Numbered from the stretch's first letter, positions 26,851 through 35,031 are shown. The stretch: 38,731 nt of DNA from Pyramidobacter piscolens W5455 (GCF_000177335.1 NZ_ADFP01000090.1:1-38731), one strand, 5' to 3'. The notes: a model not told the origin generated them from the letters alone. Numbers and translations: made by a program.

Positions 26851-28023
26851 ATGGACGACAGCGAGATCTTCTCGATCACCAACGATGCACCCCTTGAGGA
26901 TGGCGATATCGGCGCGTTAGTTCCGCGAGAAGTCATCAAGGTTATAGGTGTCGGCGGCGCCGGCGGCAACGCACTGAATACGATCATTCGCAGCGGCATT
27001 GATGATGTGGATTTTATTGCCGGCAACACCGACGTCGCGGCGCTGCGGCTTTCGGAGGCTTCGTCGAAATTGATCCTGGGGCGCAATCTGACCAAGGGAC
27101 GGGGCGCCGGCGCGAATCCCAGCGTTGGGCAGGAAGCGGCTCAGGAATCTGAAGAGGAAATCTCACAGCTTCTTGAAGGGGCCGACATGGTCTTCATCAC
27201 TGCCGGCATGGGCGGCGGCACCGGTACGGGGGCAGCTCCCGTGATCGCCGGCATTGCCAAGGAAAAAGTCGGCGCGCTGGTCGTCGCGATCGTGACCTAT
27301 CCTTTCAGCTGGGAGGGACCGAGGCGTATTCAGCAGGCGACTGAAGGCATCGGCAGACTGCGAGAGAAAGTCGACGCGCTGGTCATCGTGCACAACGACC
27401 GTATCATCGAACTTTCCGATAAATCGACGACGTGGCAGGAGGCCTTCAAGATGAGCGATGAAGTCCTTCGGCAGGCCGTCGCCGGAGTGACGGGCGTGAT
27501 TCGCAAGATCATGCAGGTCAACGTGGATTTCGCGGACGTGTGCACGATCATGCGCAACGCCGGGACCGCCATCATGGGCGTCGGCGAAGCCAAGGGCGAT
27601 GGCCGTGTGCTCGCGGCGGCCCGCGCGGCGATGAATGGGCCGCTGATGACGGCGCCGATGAACGGAGCTTCTTCTGTATTGTACTGCATCGAGTCCGGCG
27701 AGGACTTGAGCATTCTCGAGATGAACGAAGCGGCGAAGTTGATCTCCGCTTCTGCCCGCGAGGACGCGAACATCATCTGGGGGCAGGGCATCGATCCCTC
27801 CATGGGCGATACCGTGCGCTTTACCTTGATCGCTACGGGATTCAAGGACGTTCTTGCCGACAAGAACGACGCCAAGGCGCGGGCCGGGGCGGATTCCGCC
27901 GGCTTGTTCGAAAAACAGAACCTGACGCCCAGCGACGTAGTTTCGGAAGAGCCTCACAGTATTTTTGAAGGGCTTGGCTCTGGACTTGATATCCCGACGA
28001 CTTATAGACGCCGCAAAAAGTAA
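26851..28023 (+). CDS. ftsZ: Cell-division GTPase FtsZ
   Basis: The tubulin-like GTPase that forms the Z-ring. The 390-residue protein has the N-terminal [15 protein letters not shown], the tubulin signature [10 protein letters not shown] at 121-130, [11 protein letters not shown] with the T7-loop residues near residue 230, and a conserved C-terminal peptide [13 protein letters not shown] that binds FtsA and other partners. The variable linker before it is short, about 30 residues. It is the last gene of the dcw run and is followed by a terminator. Confidence 0.98.
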   Translation: MDDSEIFSITNDAPLEDGDIGALVPREVIKVIGVGGAGGNALNTIIRSGIDDVDFIAGNTDVAALRLSEASSKLILGRNLTKGRGAGANPSVGQEAAQESEEEISQLLEGADMVFITAGMGGGTGTGAAPVIAGIAKEKVGALVVAIVTYPFSWEGPRRIQQATEGIGRLREKVDALVIVHNDRIIELSDKSTTWQEAFKMSDEVLRQAVAGVTGVIRKIMQVNVDFADVCTIMRNAGTAIMGVGEAKGDGRVLAAARAAMNGPLMTAPMNGASSVLYCIESGEDLSILEMNEAAKLISASAREDANIIWGQGIDPSMGDTVRFTLIATGFKDVLADKNDAKARAGADSAGLFEKQNLTPSDVVSEEPHSIFEGLGSGLDIPTTYRRRKK

Positions 28024-28037
28024 CGAGGATTTTCGGA

Positions 28038-28069
28038 CGGGGACAAGTCTGCTTGTCCCCGTTGTTGTT
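28038..28069 (+). terminator. Terminator of the dcw operon
   Basis: CGGGGACAAG (28038-28047) pairs perfectly with CTTGTCCCCG (28052-28061) around a 4-nt loop, followed by a T-rich run broken by G (TTGTTGTT). The interrupted T-run suggests that termination is not complete. Confidence 0.8.
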
Positions 28070-28081
28070 ATGCCATATGAT
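28053..28081 (+). promoter_or_regulatory. Promoter of the SPOR-rapZ-yvcK-whiA operon, nested in the ftsZ terminator
   Basis: TTGTCC (28053-28058), inside the 3' arm of the terminator, and TATGAT (28076-28081) are 17 bp apart. Transcripts from here would lack the terminator hairpin and begin near 28088, just before the ribosome site of the SPOR gene. Confidence 0.6.
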
Positions 28082-28104
28082 TTTACGAGACAGAGGTGAT
28101 TTTT

Positions 28105-28797
28105 ATGGCAGCCAGATCAACGAGCCGTTTTAAGCAAAAACCGGCTGTTCCGTTTGGCGACTTTATGCTGCCGATTCTTGGCGTTGTCGCGCTGGGCATT
28201 GTCGTGGTCGGGATTCGCCTTCTTTGGGCCCCCAATCCTCCGAAGCCGACCGTTATCACACAGCCGCGCCCGATCGCCCAGCACCAGAGCGCGGGAATCG
28301 TCGCGGGCAAAAAAGCTGGTGCGGAAGACGGCGTGGTGACGAAAAAAGAAAAAATTGACAACGTGATTATCGCTCAACCCGTACAGCGGAAAAGCGACAG
28401 TCGGTCTCAAACCGAAAATCGCCCGGGCACGCCAAGCGGCGAGGGCGGAGACAATGCGTCGCAAAAAAGCCCGTCGCAACCGCGAGCCGCTCGTGTCGAG
28501 CCCAAGAAAGGCGATGCTGCGCCAGGGGAAAATCGCGTCGTTGTCCGCGGCGGCAGCATCGACAAGAGTTTGTTTATTATCCAGTGCGGTTCCTACACCG
28601 ACCGCGCGGCGGCAAACGCCGTCGTTTCGTCGCTTCAGAAGATGGGGCACAGCGCCGTGGTGCGTCAGGCGGAGGTGCGCGGCAAGAACTACTATCGCGT
28701 GATCGTGGCCGGCGGCCGCGACCGCGCGGTGGCCGACGAGATCGCGAAGGATATCAAGGCGGCGGGGCATCCGGTCCTGGTACGGCAGAATCAGTGA
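28105..28797 (+). CDS. Membrane-anchored SPOR-domain protein (FtsN-like)
   Basis: A 230-residue bitopic protein. It has a basic N-terminus, one membrane segment (about 21-41, FMLPILGVVALGIVVVGIRLL), a long low-complexity periplasmic linker rich in Pro, Ser, Lys and Arg, and a C-terminal SPOR domain from about residue 155 (FIIQCGSYTDRAAANAVVSSL...YYRVIVAGGRDRAVADEIAKDI). SPOR domains bind septal peptidoglycan stripped of stem peptides, so this is a probable late division protein comparable to FtsN in layout, though homology to FtsN itself is not shown. ATG 28105 is favoured over GTG 28096 because GAGG is then 8 nt away. Confidence 0.85.
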   Translation: MAARSTSRFKQKPAVPFGDFMLPILGVVALGIVVVGIRLLWAPNPPKPTVITQPRPIAQHQSAGIVAGKKAGAEDGVVTKKEKIDNVIIAQPVQRKSDSRSQTENRPGTPSGEGGDNASQKSPSQPRAARVEPKKGDAAPGENRVVVRGGSIDKSLFIIQCGSYTDRAAANAVVSSLQKMGHSAVVRQAEVRGKNYYRVIVAGGRDRAVADEIAKDIKAAGHPVLVRQNQ

Positions 28798-28808
28798 GCG
28801 GCAAGACC

Positions 28809-29696
28809 ATGCTTCCGAAAAAACTGCTGATCATCACGGGGCTGTCCGGCAGCGGGAAAAGCAGCGCGCTGCATCTTCTGGAAGATCAGGGCTTTTTTAC
28901 GGTCGACAACATTCCCGTCGGCATGCTTCCGGAGTTGATCGGGATCCTGTCGCAGCATCCCAAAGCGCTGGAAAACGGCGTAGCGGCCGTGATCGACGTG
29001 CGCAGTCTCGATCTTCCGGACTGTCTGCCGCGCGTGCTCGATGATCTGAAACAGAAGGGCGTCAACGTCCAGATTCTTTTTCTCGAAGCGTCGGAGGATG
29101 TGCTGCTGCGCCGCTATAGCTTGACGCGTCGGCGTCATCCGCTTGGCTTCATGAACTCCCTGCTGGAAGGGATCGGCCTCGAACGCAAGCAATTGGCGCA
29201 GTTCCGGCGCATTGCCGACCGTATCATCGATACTTCCGCGCTGTCGAGCGCCCAGCTGCGCGCCGAGATCTTCTCGATCCTGGCGCGCAATCCGGCCGGA
29301 TTGCAGGTGACGGTCAGTTCGTTTGGCTTCAAGTACGGCGTGGCGCTTGACGCCGATTTTGTGCTGGACGTACGTTTCCTCGTCAATCCTTATTACGTGG
29401 AGACGCTGAAACATCTCTCGGGACGTGACGAACCGGTACAAAAGTACATCTACAACGATCCGATGGCCAGTTCGTTTTTGCACCAGAGTCTGGAACTTTT
29501 CGAGAGCATCATTCCTGTGTATCATTTCAGCGGCAAAAACTATTTGCAGATCGCCATCGGCTGTACGGGCGGCCGTCACCGCTCCGTTTTTGCGGCTGAA
29601 TGGCTGGGAGAGCGACTGGGACGGATTGACGGCGTGGATTGCCGCATTAAGCATCGCGACCTCGAACGGGACGAACGGGGAGGGCGGGAATCATGA
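28809..29696 (+). CDS. rapZ: RNase adapter protein RapZ (YvcJ family nucleotide-binding protein)
   Basis: A 295-residue P-loop protein with Walker A GLSGSGKSS at 11-19, VDNIPVGMLPELI, VIDVRSLD (about 65), a TRRRHPL block, and the C-terminal-domain signature IGCTGGRHRSV near residue 255. In E. coli RapZ guides the sRNA GlmZ to RNase E; in Gram-positive bacteria the homologue YvcJ binds nucleotides and has less defined roles. Which applies here is unknown, as no GlmY/GlmZ-like RNA is visible. The start could instead be GTG 28794, which overlaps the previous stop; ATG 28809 gives the usual short N-terminus. It overlaps yvcK by four bases. Confidence 0.93.
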   Translation: MLPKKLLIITGLSGSGKSSALHLLEDQGFFTVDNIPVGMLPELIGILSQHPKALENGVAAVIDVRSLDLPDCLPRVLDDLKQKGVNVQILFLEASEDVLLRRYSLTRRRHPLGFMNSLLEGIGLERKQLAQFRRIADRIIDTSALSSAQLRAEIFSILARNPAGLQVTVSSFGFKYGVALDADFVLDVRFLVNPYYVETLKHLSGRDEPVQKYIYNDPMASSFLHQSLELFESIIPVYHFSGKNYLQIAIGCTGGRHRSVFAAEWLGERLGRIDGVDCRIKHRDLERDERGGRES

Positions 29697-30832
29697 CGCT
29701 TTTGTTCGCTGTGGCGCTGATTTTTGTCGGCGGCTGTCTGGCCGGCGGCGTGACCGTGTCTCTGCTGTTCCGCAACAGCCGCCGTGTGCGAAGTTTCATA
29801 TCGAAAAGAACAAACGAACGGGAAGCGGCGGCTGCTGCCGTACAGCTCCGTCTCGCGGGAGGGCCCCATTTTGTGGCAGTCGGCGGCGGGACGGGGCTTT
29901 CTTCTCTTTTGAAGGGACTGAAGGGTTATACGCGCAACATCGTCGCCCTGGTCACGGTGACCGATGAAGGCGGCAGTTCCGGGCGCCTGGTGCGCGACTG
30001 GGGCATGCTGCCTCCCGGCGACATCCGCAACTGTCTGGTCGCCCTCAGCGAAAACGACGATCAGCTGCGGGCCTTCATGAACTTCCGTTTCGGCCAGGGC
30101 GATCTGAAAGGACACAGTCTCGGCAATCTGATCCTGTTGGCGGCGACGGAGCAGTCGGGCGATTTCAAAAACGCCGTGGAGCTCGTCAACAATTTGCTGG
30201 CGATCCGCGGCCGGGTGCTGCCGATCACGACGGAAAACGTCACGCTCGTCGCGGAGACGAACGACGGAGCGACTTTGCGCGGCGAGCTGGCGGTGGCGGA
30301 ACGCGGCCGCGACATTCGCAGCATCCGCCTCGAACCTTCGGGCGTGAAGCCGGTGCGCGAGGCGTTTTCGGTCCTTCGCCATGCCGATATGGTCATTCTG
30401 GGGCCGGGCAGCCTCTTTACGAGCGTCATCCCCAACCTGCTGGTGGAGGATTTCACCGCCGCGCTGCGCACGTCGAAACGCCCCGTCGTTTACGTTACCA
30501 ATCTGATGACCCAACCGGGCGAAACCAGCGGCATGACGCAGCTCGATCACATTCAGTGGGTCGCCAAGGCGCTGGGACGTTACCCCGACGCTGTGGTCCT
30601 CAATGAAGATATCATTCCCGAACCGCTGCGGGAAAAGTATCGCGCTCAAGGAGCCGAGCCTTTGTCGCTGGGACGTCAGGACGAAGAGTTTTTGATCTCG
30701 AAAGGCTGTCAGGTTTTCCGCGCCTCGTTGCTTCAGATTCAGGAGAGCGGCGTCGTTCGCCATCACAGCGCCCGACTGGCCGAGGCGTTGATGCGGATCA
30801 GCCGCAAGCTGAACGGCGGGTACGAGTTATGA
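29693..30832 (+). CDS. yvcK: YvcK/CofD-like protein (gluconeogenesis factor family) with an N-terminal membrane segment
   Basis: A 379-residue protein with the CofD-like Rossmann core: AVGGGTGLSSLLKGLK (about 62-77), TVTDEGGSSGRLVRDW, LPPGDIRNCLVAL, and the late ILGPGSLFTSVIPNLLV motif. Members bind UDP-sugars and, in Bacillus, help direct carbon into cell-wall precursors during growth on gluconeogenic sources. Ahead of the core there is an extra hydrophobic helix (about residues 3-25, LLFAVALIFVGGCLAGG) that would anchor it to the membrane; the Bacillus protein begins almost directly at the core. ATG start overlaps rapZ (ATGA) and its stop overlaps whiA. Confidence 0.92.
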   Translation: MTLLFAVALIFVGGCLAGGVTVSLLFRNSRRVRSFISKRTNEREAAAAAVQLRLAGGPHFVAVGGGTGLSSLLKGLKGYTRNIVALVTVTDEGGSSGRLVRDWGMLPPGDIRNCLVALSENDDQLRAFMNFRFGQGDLKGHSLGNLILLAATEQSGDFKNAVELVNNLLAIRGRVLPITTENVTLVAETNDGATLRGELAVAERGRDIRSIRLEPSGVKPVREAFSVLRHADMVILGPGSLFTSVIPNLLVEDFTAALRTSKRPVVYVTNLMTQPGETSGMTQLDHIQWVAKALGRYPDAVVLNEDIIPEPLREKYRAQGAEPLSLGRQDEEFLISKGCQVFRASLLQIQESGVVRHHSARLAEALMRISRKLNGGYEL

Positions 30833-31707
30833 AGATCAGCACCGCGCAATGGGACGAATGGTTTTTGGCCCCCGTAACCGACGCGGTTTCCGCGGAGTCC
30901 GAGCTGTCGGGAATCGTCGCCTGCATGAACAAACAGACCGTCGGGACCGAAGTGCGCATCTCGTCGTCGCGGCTGTGGGTCTACCGCCGTTTCCGCCGTC
31001 TCTGGCCGTGTGTGCGCTGGAGCGGCGAGGCGGACCTGAGCGAGATCCTGCGCGTGCAGAGTCGGAAAGTGGCGGTCGTGTTGCCGCAGTCTCTTTACAA
31101 GACGATTCTTACGAAACGTCACCGCCGCGATTTTATCCGCTGGGCCTGGGCGCGCGGCGTCTTCGGCTGCGCGGGGAGCGTTTACAATCCCAAGAGAGGA
31201 TATTACTGCATCATGCGTTTTCACGATGCGTCGGTGGCGCGCAATATGAGCGAACTGCTGGAGGGCAGCGGAATCACTTTCTCGGCGCGGGATAAGGAAA
31301 ACGTGCGCGAACTGACGATCCGCGACCTTCAGCAGATCATGCGCTTCTGTTATTTTATGGGCATGTCGGCTTTGGCGCAAACTCTTGAGAAGCGTTCGAT
31401 AATGCGCGGCAGCCGCGACCTGGCCAATAAGCAGGCCAACTGCGACAGCGCCAATATTCGCCGCAGCGTGGAAACTTCCCGCCAGCACGTGGCGATGATT
31501 GATTTTCTGCGGCGGCTTGACGTGAAACTGATTCCCGAAAAGCTGATCCCTCTGGCCCGGGCACGGCTCGAGAATCCGGAAGCGACGTTGTCCGACCTTG
31601 GCGATCTGCTTCGCCCGCAGGTGAGCAAAAGCACCGTGAAATACCGCCTGAAAAAATTGCTCGCGATCGCGGAAGAGGCTGGTTTTGATCCGTCAAAGCA
31701 GCCCTGA
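30829..31707 (+). CDS. whiA: WhiA-like DNA-binding regulator
   Basis: A 292-residue protein with the two-part WhiA layout. The N-terminal half (to about 175) resembles the LAGLIDADG homing-endonuclease fold without its catalytic acidic pair being obvious. It is followed by the strongly conserved RDLANKQANCDSANIRRSV and a C-terminal helix-turn-helix (LSDLGDLLRPQVSKSTVKYRL) from about 250. WhiA influences cell division and chromosome segregation in Bacillus and is an activator of sporulation septation in Streptomyces. Its place after yvcK matches the standard rapZ-yvcK-whiA order. The start overlaps the yvcK stop. Confidence 0.93.
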   Translation: MKISTAQWDEWFLAPVTDAVSAESELSGIVACMNKQTVGTEVRISSSRLWVYRRFRRLWPCVRWSGEADLSEILRVQSRKVAVVLPQSLYKTILTKRHRRDFIRWAWARGVFGCAGSVYNPKRGYYCIMRFHDASVARNMSELLEGSGITFSARDKENVRELTIRDLQQIMRFCYFMGMSALAQTLEKRSIMRGSRDLANKQANCDSANIRRSVETSRQHVAMIDFLRRLDVKLIPEKLIPLARARLENPEATLSDLGDLLRPQVSKSTVKYRLKKLLAIAEEAGFDPSKQP

Positions 31708-31730
31708 CGTGAAAGTTATCGGCGTAAATC

Positions 31731-31759
31731 TTGACAGCCGGCTGTTTTGCGCTTAATCT
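31731..31759 (+). promoter_or_regulatory. Promoter P1 of gapA-pgk
   Basis: A consensus TTGACA (31731-31736) and TAATCT (31754-31759) with a 17-bp spacer, 78 nt before the gapA ATG. Confidence 0.75.
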
Positions 31760-31775
31760 AAACACACGGTATGAT
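31747..31775 (+). promoter_or_regulatory. Possible second, overlapping promoter P2 of gapA-pgk
   Basis: TTGCGC (31747-31752) and TATGAT (31770-31775) are 17 bp apart and interleave with P1, so polymerase cannot occupy both at once. A 25-nt imperfect hairpin (GGCCGTT...AACGGCC, 31787-31811) follows in the leader, without a T-run; its role is unknown. Confidence 0.45.
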
Positions 31776-31836
31776 GTCGCTTGCGAAGGCCGTTTTCCCG
31801 GCGGGAACGGCCAATAATTCTTAGGAGGCTGCTGCT

Positions 31837-32859
31837 ATGAGCAAAGTTCGAGTTGCAATCAGTGGTTTTGGCAGAATTGGCCGTCTTGTTCTTCGTGCCA
31901 TGTCGGAGTATGACAAAAAAGGTCTTTTCGAGGTCGTCGCCGTTACGAGGCACAGCGCGTCAGCCGACCAGATGGCGTATCTTTTCAAGTACGATTCCGT
32001 GCACGGCCGCTTCGACGGCACGGTCACTTCGGAAGGCGACTCCATCGTTGTCAACGGCCGAAAGATCCTCTGCGTCGCGCCCGAAAACGACGTTTATCCT
32101 TGGAAGGAACTGGGCGTCGAGCTGGTCATCGAAGCGACCGGCAAGAACGTGACTGCCGAAAAGGCGGGCGCGCATCTTGCCTGCGGCGCCAAAAAGGTCG
32201 TCATCACCGCGCCGGGGAAAGGCGACGGAGTGGCCACGTTCGTGATGGGCGTCAACGAGGGAAAATACGACCCTGCCAAGGACCACATCGTTTCCAACGC
32301 GTCCTGCACGACCAACTGTCTGGCGCCGATCGCCAAGATCCTTAACGACGCGTTCGGCATCGAAAAAGGATTGATGACGACCGTCCACTCTTACACGGGC
32401 GATCAGAATCTGGTCGACAAGTCCCATAAGAAGAGCAACTACCGCGCCCGCGCGGCGGCGTGTTCCATGGTCCCCACCACGACCGGCGCCGCCAAGGCCG
32501 TGGCGCTCGTCATCCCGGCCCTGAAGGGCAAACTGAGCGGCATGGCGCTGCGCGTGCCCACGCCCGACGTCTCGATCGTCGATTTGACCTTCGTCCCCGG
32601 CCGCGCGGTGACGGCCGACGAAGTGAACGCAGCCGTGAAAAAGGCCGCCGAGGGCGCCATGGCTCCCTACGTGGGCTACGTCACCGACGAGTGCGTGTCC
32701 GCCGATTTCATTCACGACGACCGTTCCAGCATTTTCGCGCCCGATCAGACCATCGAGATGAACGGACTCGTCAAAGTGTTCGCCTGGTACGACAACGAGT
32801 GGGGCTATTCCTGCCGCTGCGTCGACCTGGTCAACTACGTGATCGCCAAGGGGCTCTAA
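31837..32859 (+). CDS. gapA: Glyceraldehyde-3-phosphate dehydrogenase, type I
   Basis: Oxidises and phosphorylates glyceraldehyde-3-phosphate to 1,3-bisphosphoglycerate. The 340-residue protein has the Rossmann start ISGFGRIGRLVLR, the catalytic SNASCTTNCLAP with Cys157, HSYTGDQ, VPTTTGAAKAV and the terminal WYDNEWGYSCRCVDL. The stretch after the second strand is VVAVTRHSASAD (residues 33-44), where NAD-dependent enzymes have an IND-type block with an Asp that binds the adenine ribose; here Arg38 occupies the Asp position. This suggests NADP use or mixed specificity, by inference. It has AGGAGG about 9 nt before the ATG, and pgk follows after one base. Confidence 0.95.
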   Translation: MSKVRVAISGFGRIGRLVLRAMSEYDKKGLFEVVAVTRHSASADQMAYLFKYDSVHGRFDGTVTSEGDSIVVNGRKILCVAPENDVYPWKELGVELVIEATGKNVTAEKAGAHLACGAKKVVITAPGKGDGVATFVMGVNEGKYDPAKDHIVSNASCTTNCLAPIAKILNDAFGIEKGLMTTVHSYTGDQNLVDKSHKKSNYRARAAACSMVPTTTGAAKAVALVIPALKGKLSGMALRVPTPDVSIVDLTFVPGRAVTADEVNAAVKKAAEGAMAPYVGYVTDECVSADFIHDDRSSIFAPDQTIEMNGLVKVFAWYDNEWGYSCRCVDLVNYVIAKGL

Positions 32860-32860
32860 A

Positions 32861-34054
32861 ATGCCGAGGCTCCGCGGAATTTCCGACGCGCCCCTGCAGG
32901 GCAAAAAAGTTCTGGTCCGCGTCGATTTCAACGTGCCGTTCAAAGACGGCAAAGTCAAGGACAATTCCCGCATCGTCGCGCATAAGAAGACCATCGACGC
33001 GCTGCTGGCCGGCGGCGCTCTGGTGACGATGGTCTCGCACTTCGGGCGTCCCAAAGGGCAGGTCGTGCCGGAGATGTCATTGGGACAGATCCGCGCAGAC
33101 GTGGAAAAAGGGCTGGGGCATCCGGTGCGTTTCGTGCCCGAGTGCGTCGGCCCCGAGGTCGAAGTGGCCGTCGCGGCGCAGAAGCCCGGCGAGCTGCTGC
33201 TGCTGGAGAACTCTCGCTTCCACGCCGAGGAGCAGAAGAACGATCCCGAGTTCAGCAAGCTGCTGGCAAAGCCGTTCGATCTGTTCGTCATGGACGCGTT
33301 CAGCGCTTCGCACCGCGGCGACTGCACCACCGAAGGCGTCGCTCATGCGCTGCCCGCCTACGCCGGCTTTTTGATCGCCCGCGAGGTGGAAGCGCTCGAG
33401 CGCGTCAAATCCGCTCCGGAAAAACCGTATGTACTGGTGCTGGGCGGCGCGAAAGTTTCCGACAAGATCGGCGTGATCGAACACATGCTCGACAAGGCCG
33501 ATACGATCCTGATCGGCGGCGGCATGGCCTTTACGTTCCTGTCCGTGCGGGGCGGAACGATCGGCAAATCGTTGTACGACGCCGAGCACGCGGACTTTGC
33601 CAAAGACGTGCTGGCGCGCGCCGCGGCGAAGGGCGTGAAGATTTTGCTGCCGACGGACGTCGTTGCGGCGGCGGAAATCAGTGACGAGGCTCCGCGTTCC
33701 GTAGTTCCCGCGGCCTTGGTGCCCGACGGCATGATGGGCTTGGACATCGGCCCGGAGACGGCCAAATCCTTTGCCGCGGAAATCGCCAAAGCGAAAACGG
33801 TTTTGTGGAACGGCCCCATGGGCGTGTTCGAGAACGAACCGTTCGCCGCCGGCAGCCGCGCCGTGGCCGAGGCGATGGCGGCGGCGACCGCCAAGGGTGC
33901 GTTCACCGTGGTCGGCGGCGGAGATACCGCTTCGGCCGTGAAGAAATTCGGCCTGAAGGACGCGATGTCCCACGTGTCCACCGGCGGCGGCGCCAGCCTC
34001 GAATACTGCGAGGGCAAAAATCTGCCCGGCATCGCCGCGCTTGAAAACAAGTAG
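32861..34054 (+). CDS. pgk: Phosphoglycerate kinase
   Basis: Transfers the acyl phosphate of 1,3-bisphosphoglycerate to ADP. The 397-residue enzyme shows VRVDFNVPFKDGKV (about 20-33, substrate-binding Asp and Asn), VSHFGRPKGQ, LLLENSRFHAEE, LGGAKVSDKIGV in the hinge, and the nucleotide-binding NGPMGVFE and VGGGDTASAVKKFG near the C-terminus. It begins one base after the gapA stop, so both are on one transcript, and ends just before a perfect palindromic terminator. Confidence 0.97.
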   Translation: MPRLRGISDAPLQGKKVLVRVDFNVPFKDGKVKDNSRIVAHKKTIDALLAGGALVTMVSHFGRPKGQVVPEMSLGQIRADVEKGLGHPVRFVPECVGPEVEVAVAAQKPGELLLLENSRFHAEEQKNDPEFSKLLAKPFDLFVMDAFSASHRGDCTTEGVAHALPAYAGFLIAREVEALERVKSAPEKPYVLVLGGAKVSDKIGVIEHMLDKADTILIGGGMAFTFLSVRGGTIGKSLYDAEHADFAKDVLARAAAKGVKILLPTDVVAAAEISDEAPRSVVPAALVPDGMMGLDIGPETAKSFAAEIAKAKTVLWNGPMGVFENEPFAAGSRAVAEAMAAATAKGAFTVVGGGDTASAVKKFGLKDAMSHVSTGGGASLEYCEGKNLPGIAALENK

Positions 34055-34069
34055 CCGAGAGAGTACAAT
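34041..34069 (+). promoter_or_regulatory. Promoter of the radical SAM gene, overlapping the pgk end and terminator
   Basis: TTGAAA (34041-34046, within the last pgk codons) and TACAAT (34064-34069) are 17 bp apart. The -10 box runs into the 5' end of the terminator stem, so RNA begun here, near 34076, would lack most of the 5' arm and not terminate. Confidence 0.6.
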
Positions 34070-34101
34070 CGCCCCGGAGAACGTTCTCCGGGGCGATTTT
34101 T
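34068..34101 (+). terminator. Terminator of gapA-pgk
   Basis: A perfect 30-bp palindrome (34068-34097, ATCGCCCCGGAGAAC and its complement) ending in five T residues. It is GC-rich, and the loop must open by several bases at the centre. Confidence 0.88.
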
Positions 34102-34122
34102 GTATATGGGGGAAGCGCGACG

Positions 34123-35031
34123 ATGAATCTGAGCTCATGCGATATCTGCCCGCGCCACTGCGGAGCGAACCGGCGGGCCGGACAGAAAGGCTGGTGCGGC
34201 GCCGGCGAACTGGCGCGCGTGGCGCTGGTATCGCTGCACCGCTGGGAAGAACCGTGCCTGACCGGCGAAAAAGGCGCCGGAACGGTTTTTTTCTCCCACT
34301 GCACCATGAAATGCGTCTTCTGCCAGAATTATGACGTCAGCCACGGGGGGCGGGGCATTGAAGTCAGTTCGGAGCGCCTCGCCGGGATCTTTCTCGAACA
34401 GCAGCGCCGCGGCGCCGCGTCGCTCGACTTGGTGACGCCGACGCACTACGTGCCGCAGATTGTCGAGGCGCTCGATCGGGCCAAAGCGAACGGTTTTTCT
34501 CTGCCGGTCGTGTACAACTGCGGCGGCTACGAGCTGCCGGAGACGATCGAAGCGCTGCGCGGTTCCGTGGACGTGTTCCTGCCCGACCTGAAATATTGCG
34601 ACGATTCCCTGGCGCGGCGGTACTCCAACGCGCCGGATTATTTTCGATACGCTTCGGCGTCGATCGAGAAAATGTTCGAGATCGCGGGGCCGTTCGTGAT
34701 GAAAGACGGGCTGATGACCCGCGGCGTGCTGGTGAGGCACCTGATCCTGCCGGGGCACTATCGCGACAGTCTCAGGCTGCTGGATTATTTGCAGCGCACC
34801 TTCGGTTCGGACATCTGCGTGAGTCTGATGAACCAGTTCACGCCCATGCCGCAGGCCGCTTGCTGCCCCGAGCTGAACCGCCGCCTGATGGCCTGCGAGT
34901 ACGACAAGGTGCTGGACCACGCCGAAAAGCTCGGCATGGAAAACTGTTTTATCCAGCGCGGCCACACGGCGATGGAAAAATTCATCCCCGTCTTCGACGG
35001 GCGCAACGTCGCCCGCGATGAAGAAACGTAA
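34123..35031 (+). CDS. Radical SAM protein of the PflA-like (COG1313) group
   Basis: A 302-residue iron-sulfur enzyme. It starts with CDICPRHCGANR and a further Cys at WCGAG, a cysteine-rich head typical of this group, then has the radical SAM cluster motif CTMKCVFCQN (CxxxCxxC, about 65-74) that holds the 4Fe-4S cluster cleaving SAM. Later blocks NCGGYELPETIEAL, VDVFLPDLKY and RHLILPGH are shared with pyruvate-formate-lyase-activating-like proteins. No glycyl-radical enzyme gene is adjacent, so its target is unknown. GGGGAAG precedes the ATG. It appears to be a single-gene unit between two terminators. Confidence 0.9.
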   Translation: MNLSSCDICPRHCGANRRAGQKGWCGAGELARVALVSLHRWEEPCLTGEKGAGTVFFSHCTMKCVFCQNYDVSHGGRGIEVSSERLAGIFLEQQRRGAASLDLVTPTHYVPQIVEALDRAKANGFSLPVVYNCGGYELPETIEALRGSVDVFLPDLKYCDDSLARRYSNAPDYFRYASASIEKMFEIAGPFVMKDGLMTRGVLVRHLILPGHYRDSLRLLDYLQRTFGSDICVSLMNQFTPMPQAACCPELNRRLMACEYDKVLDHAEKLGMENCFIQRGHTAMEKFIPVFDGRNVARDEET

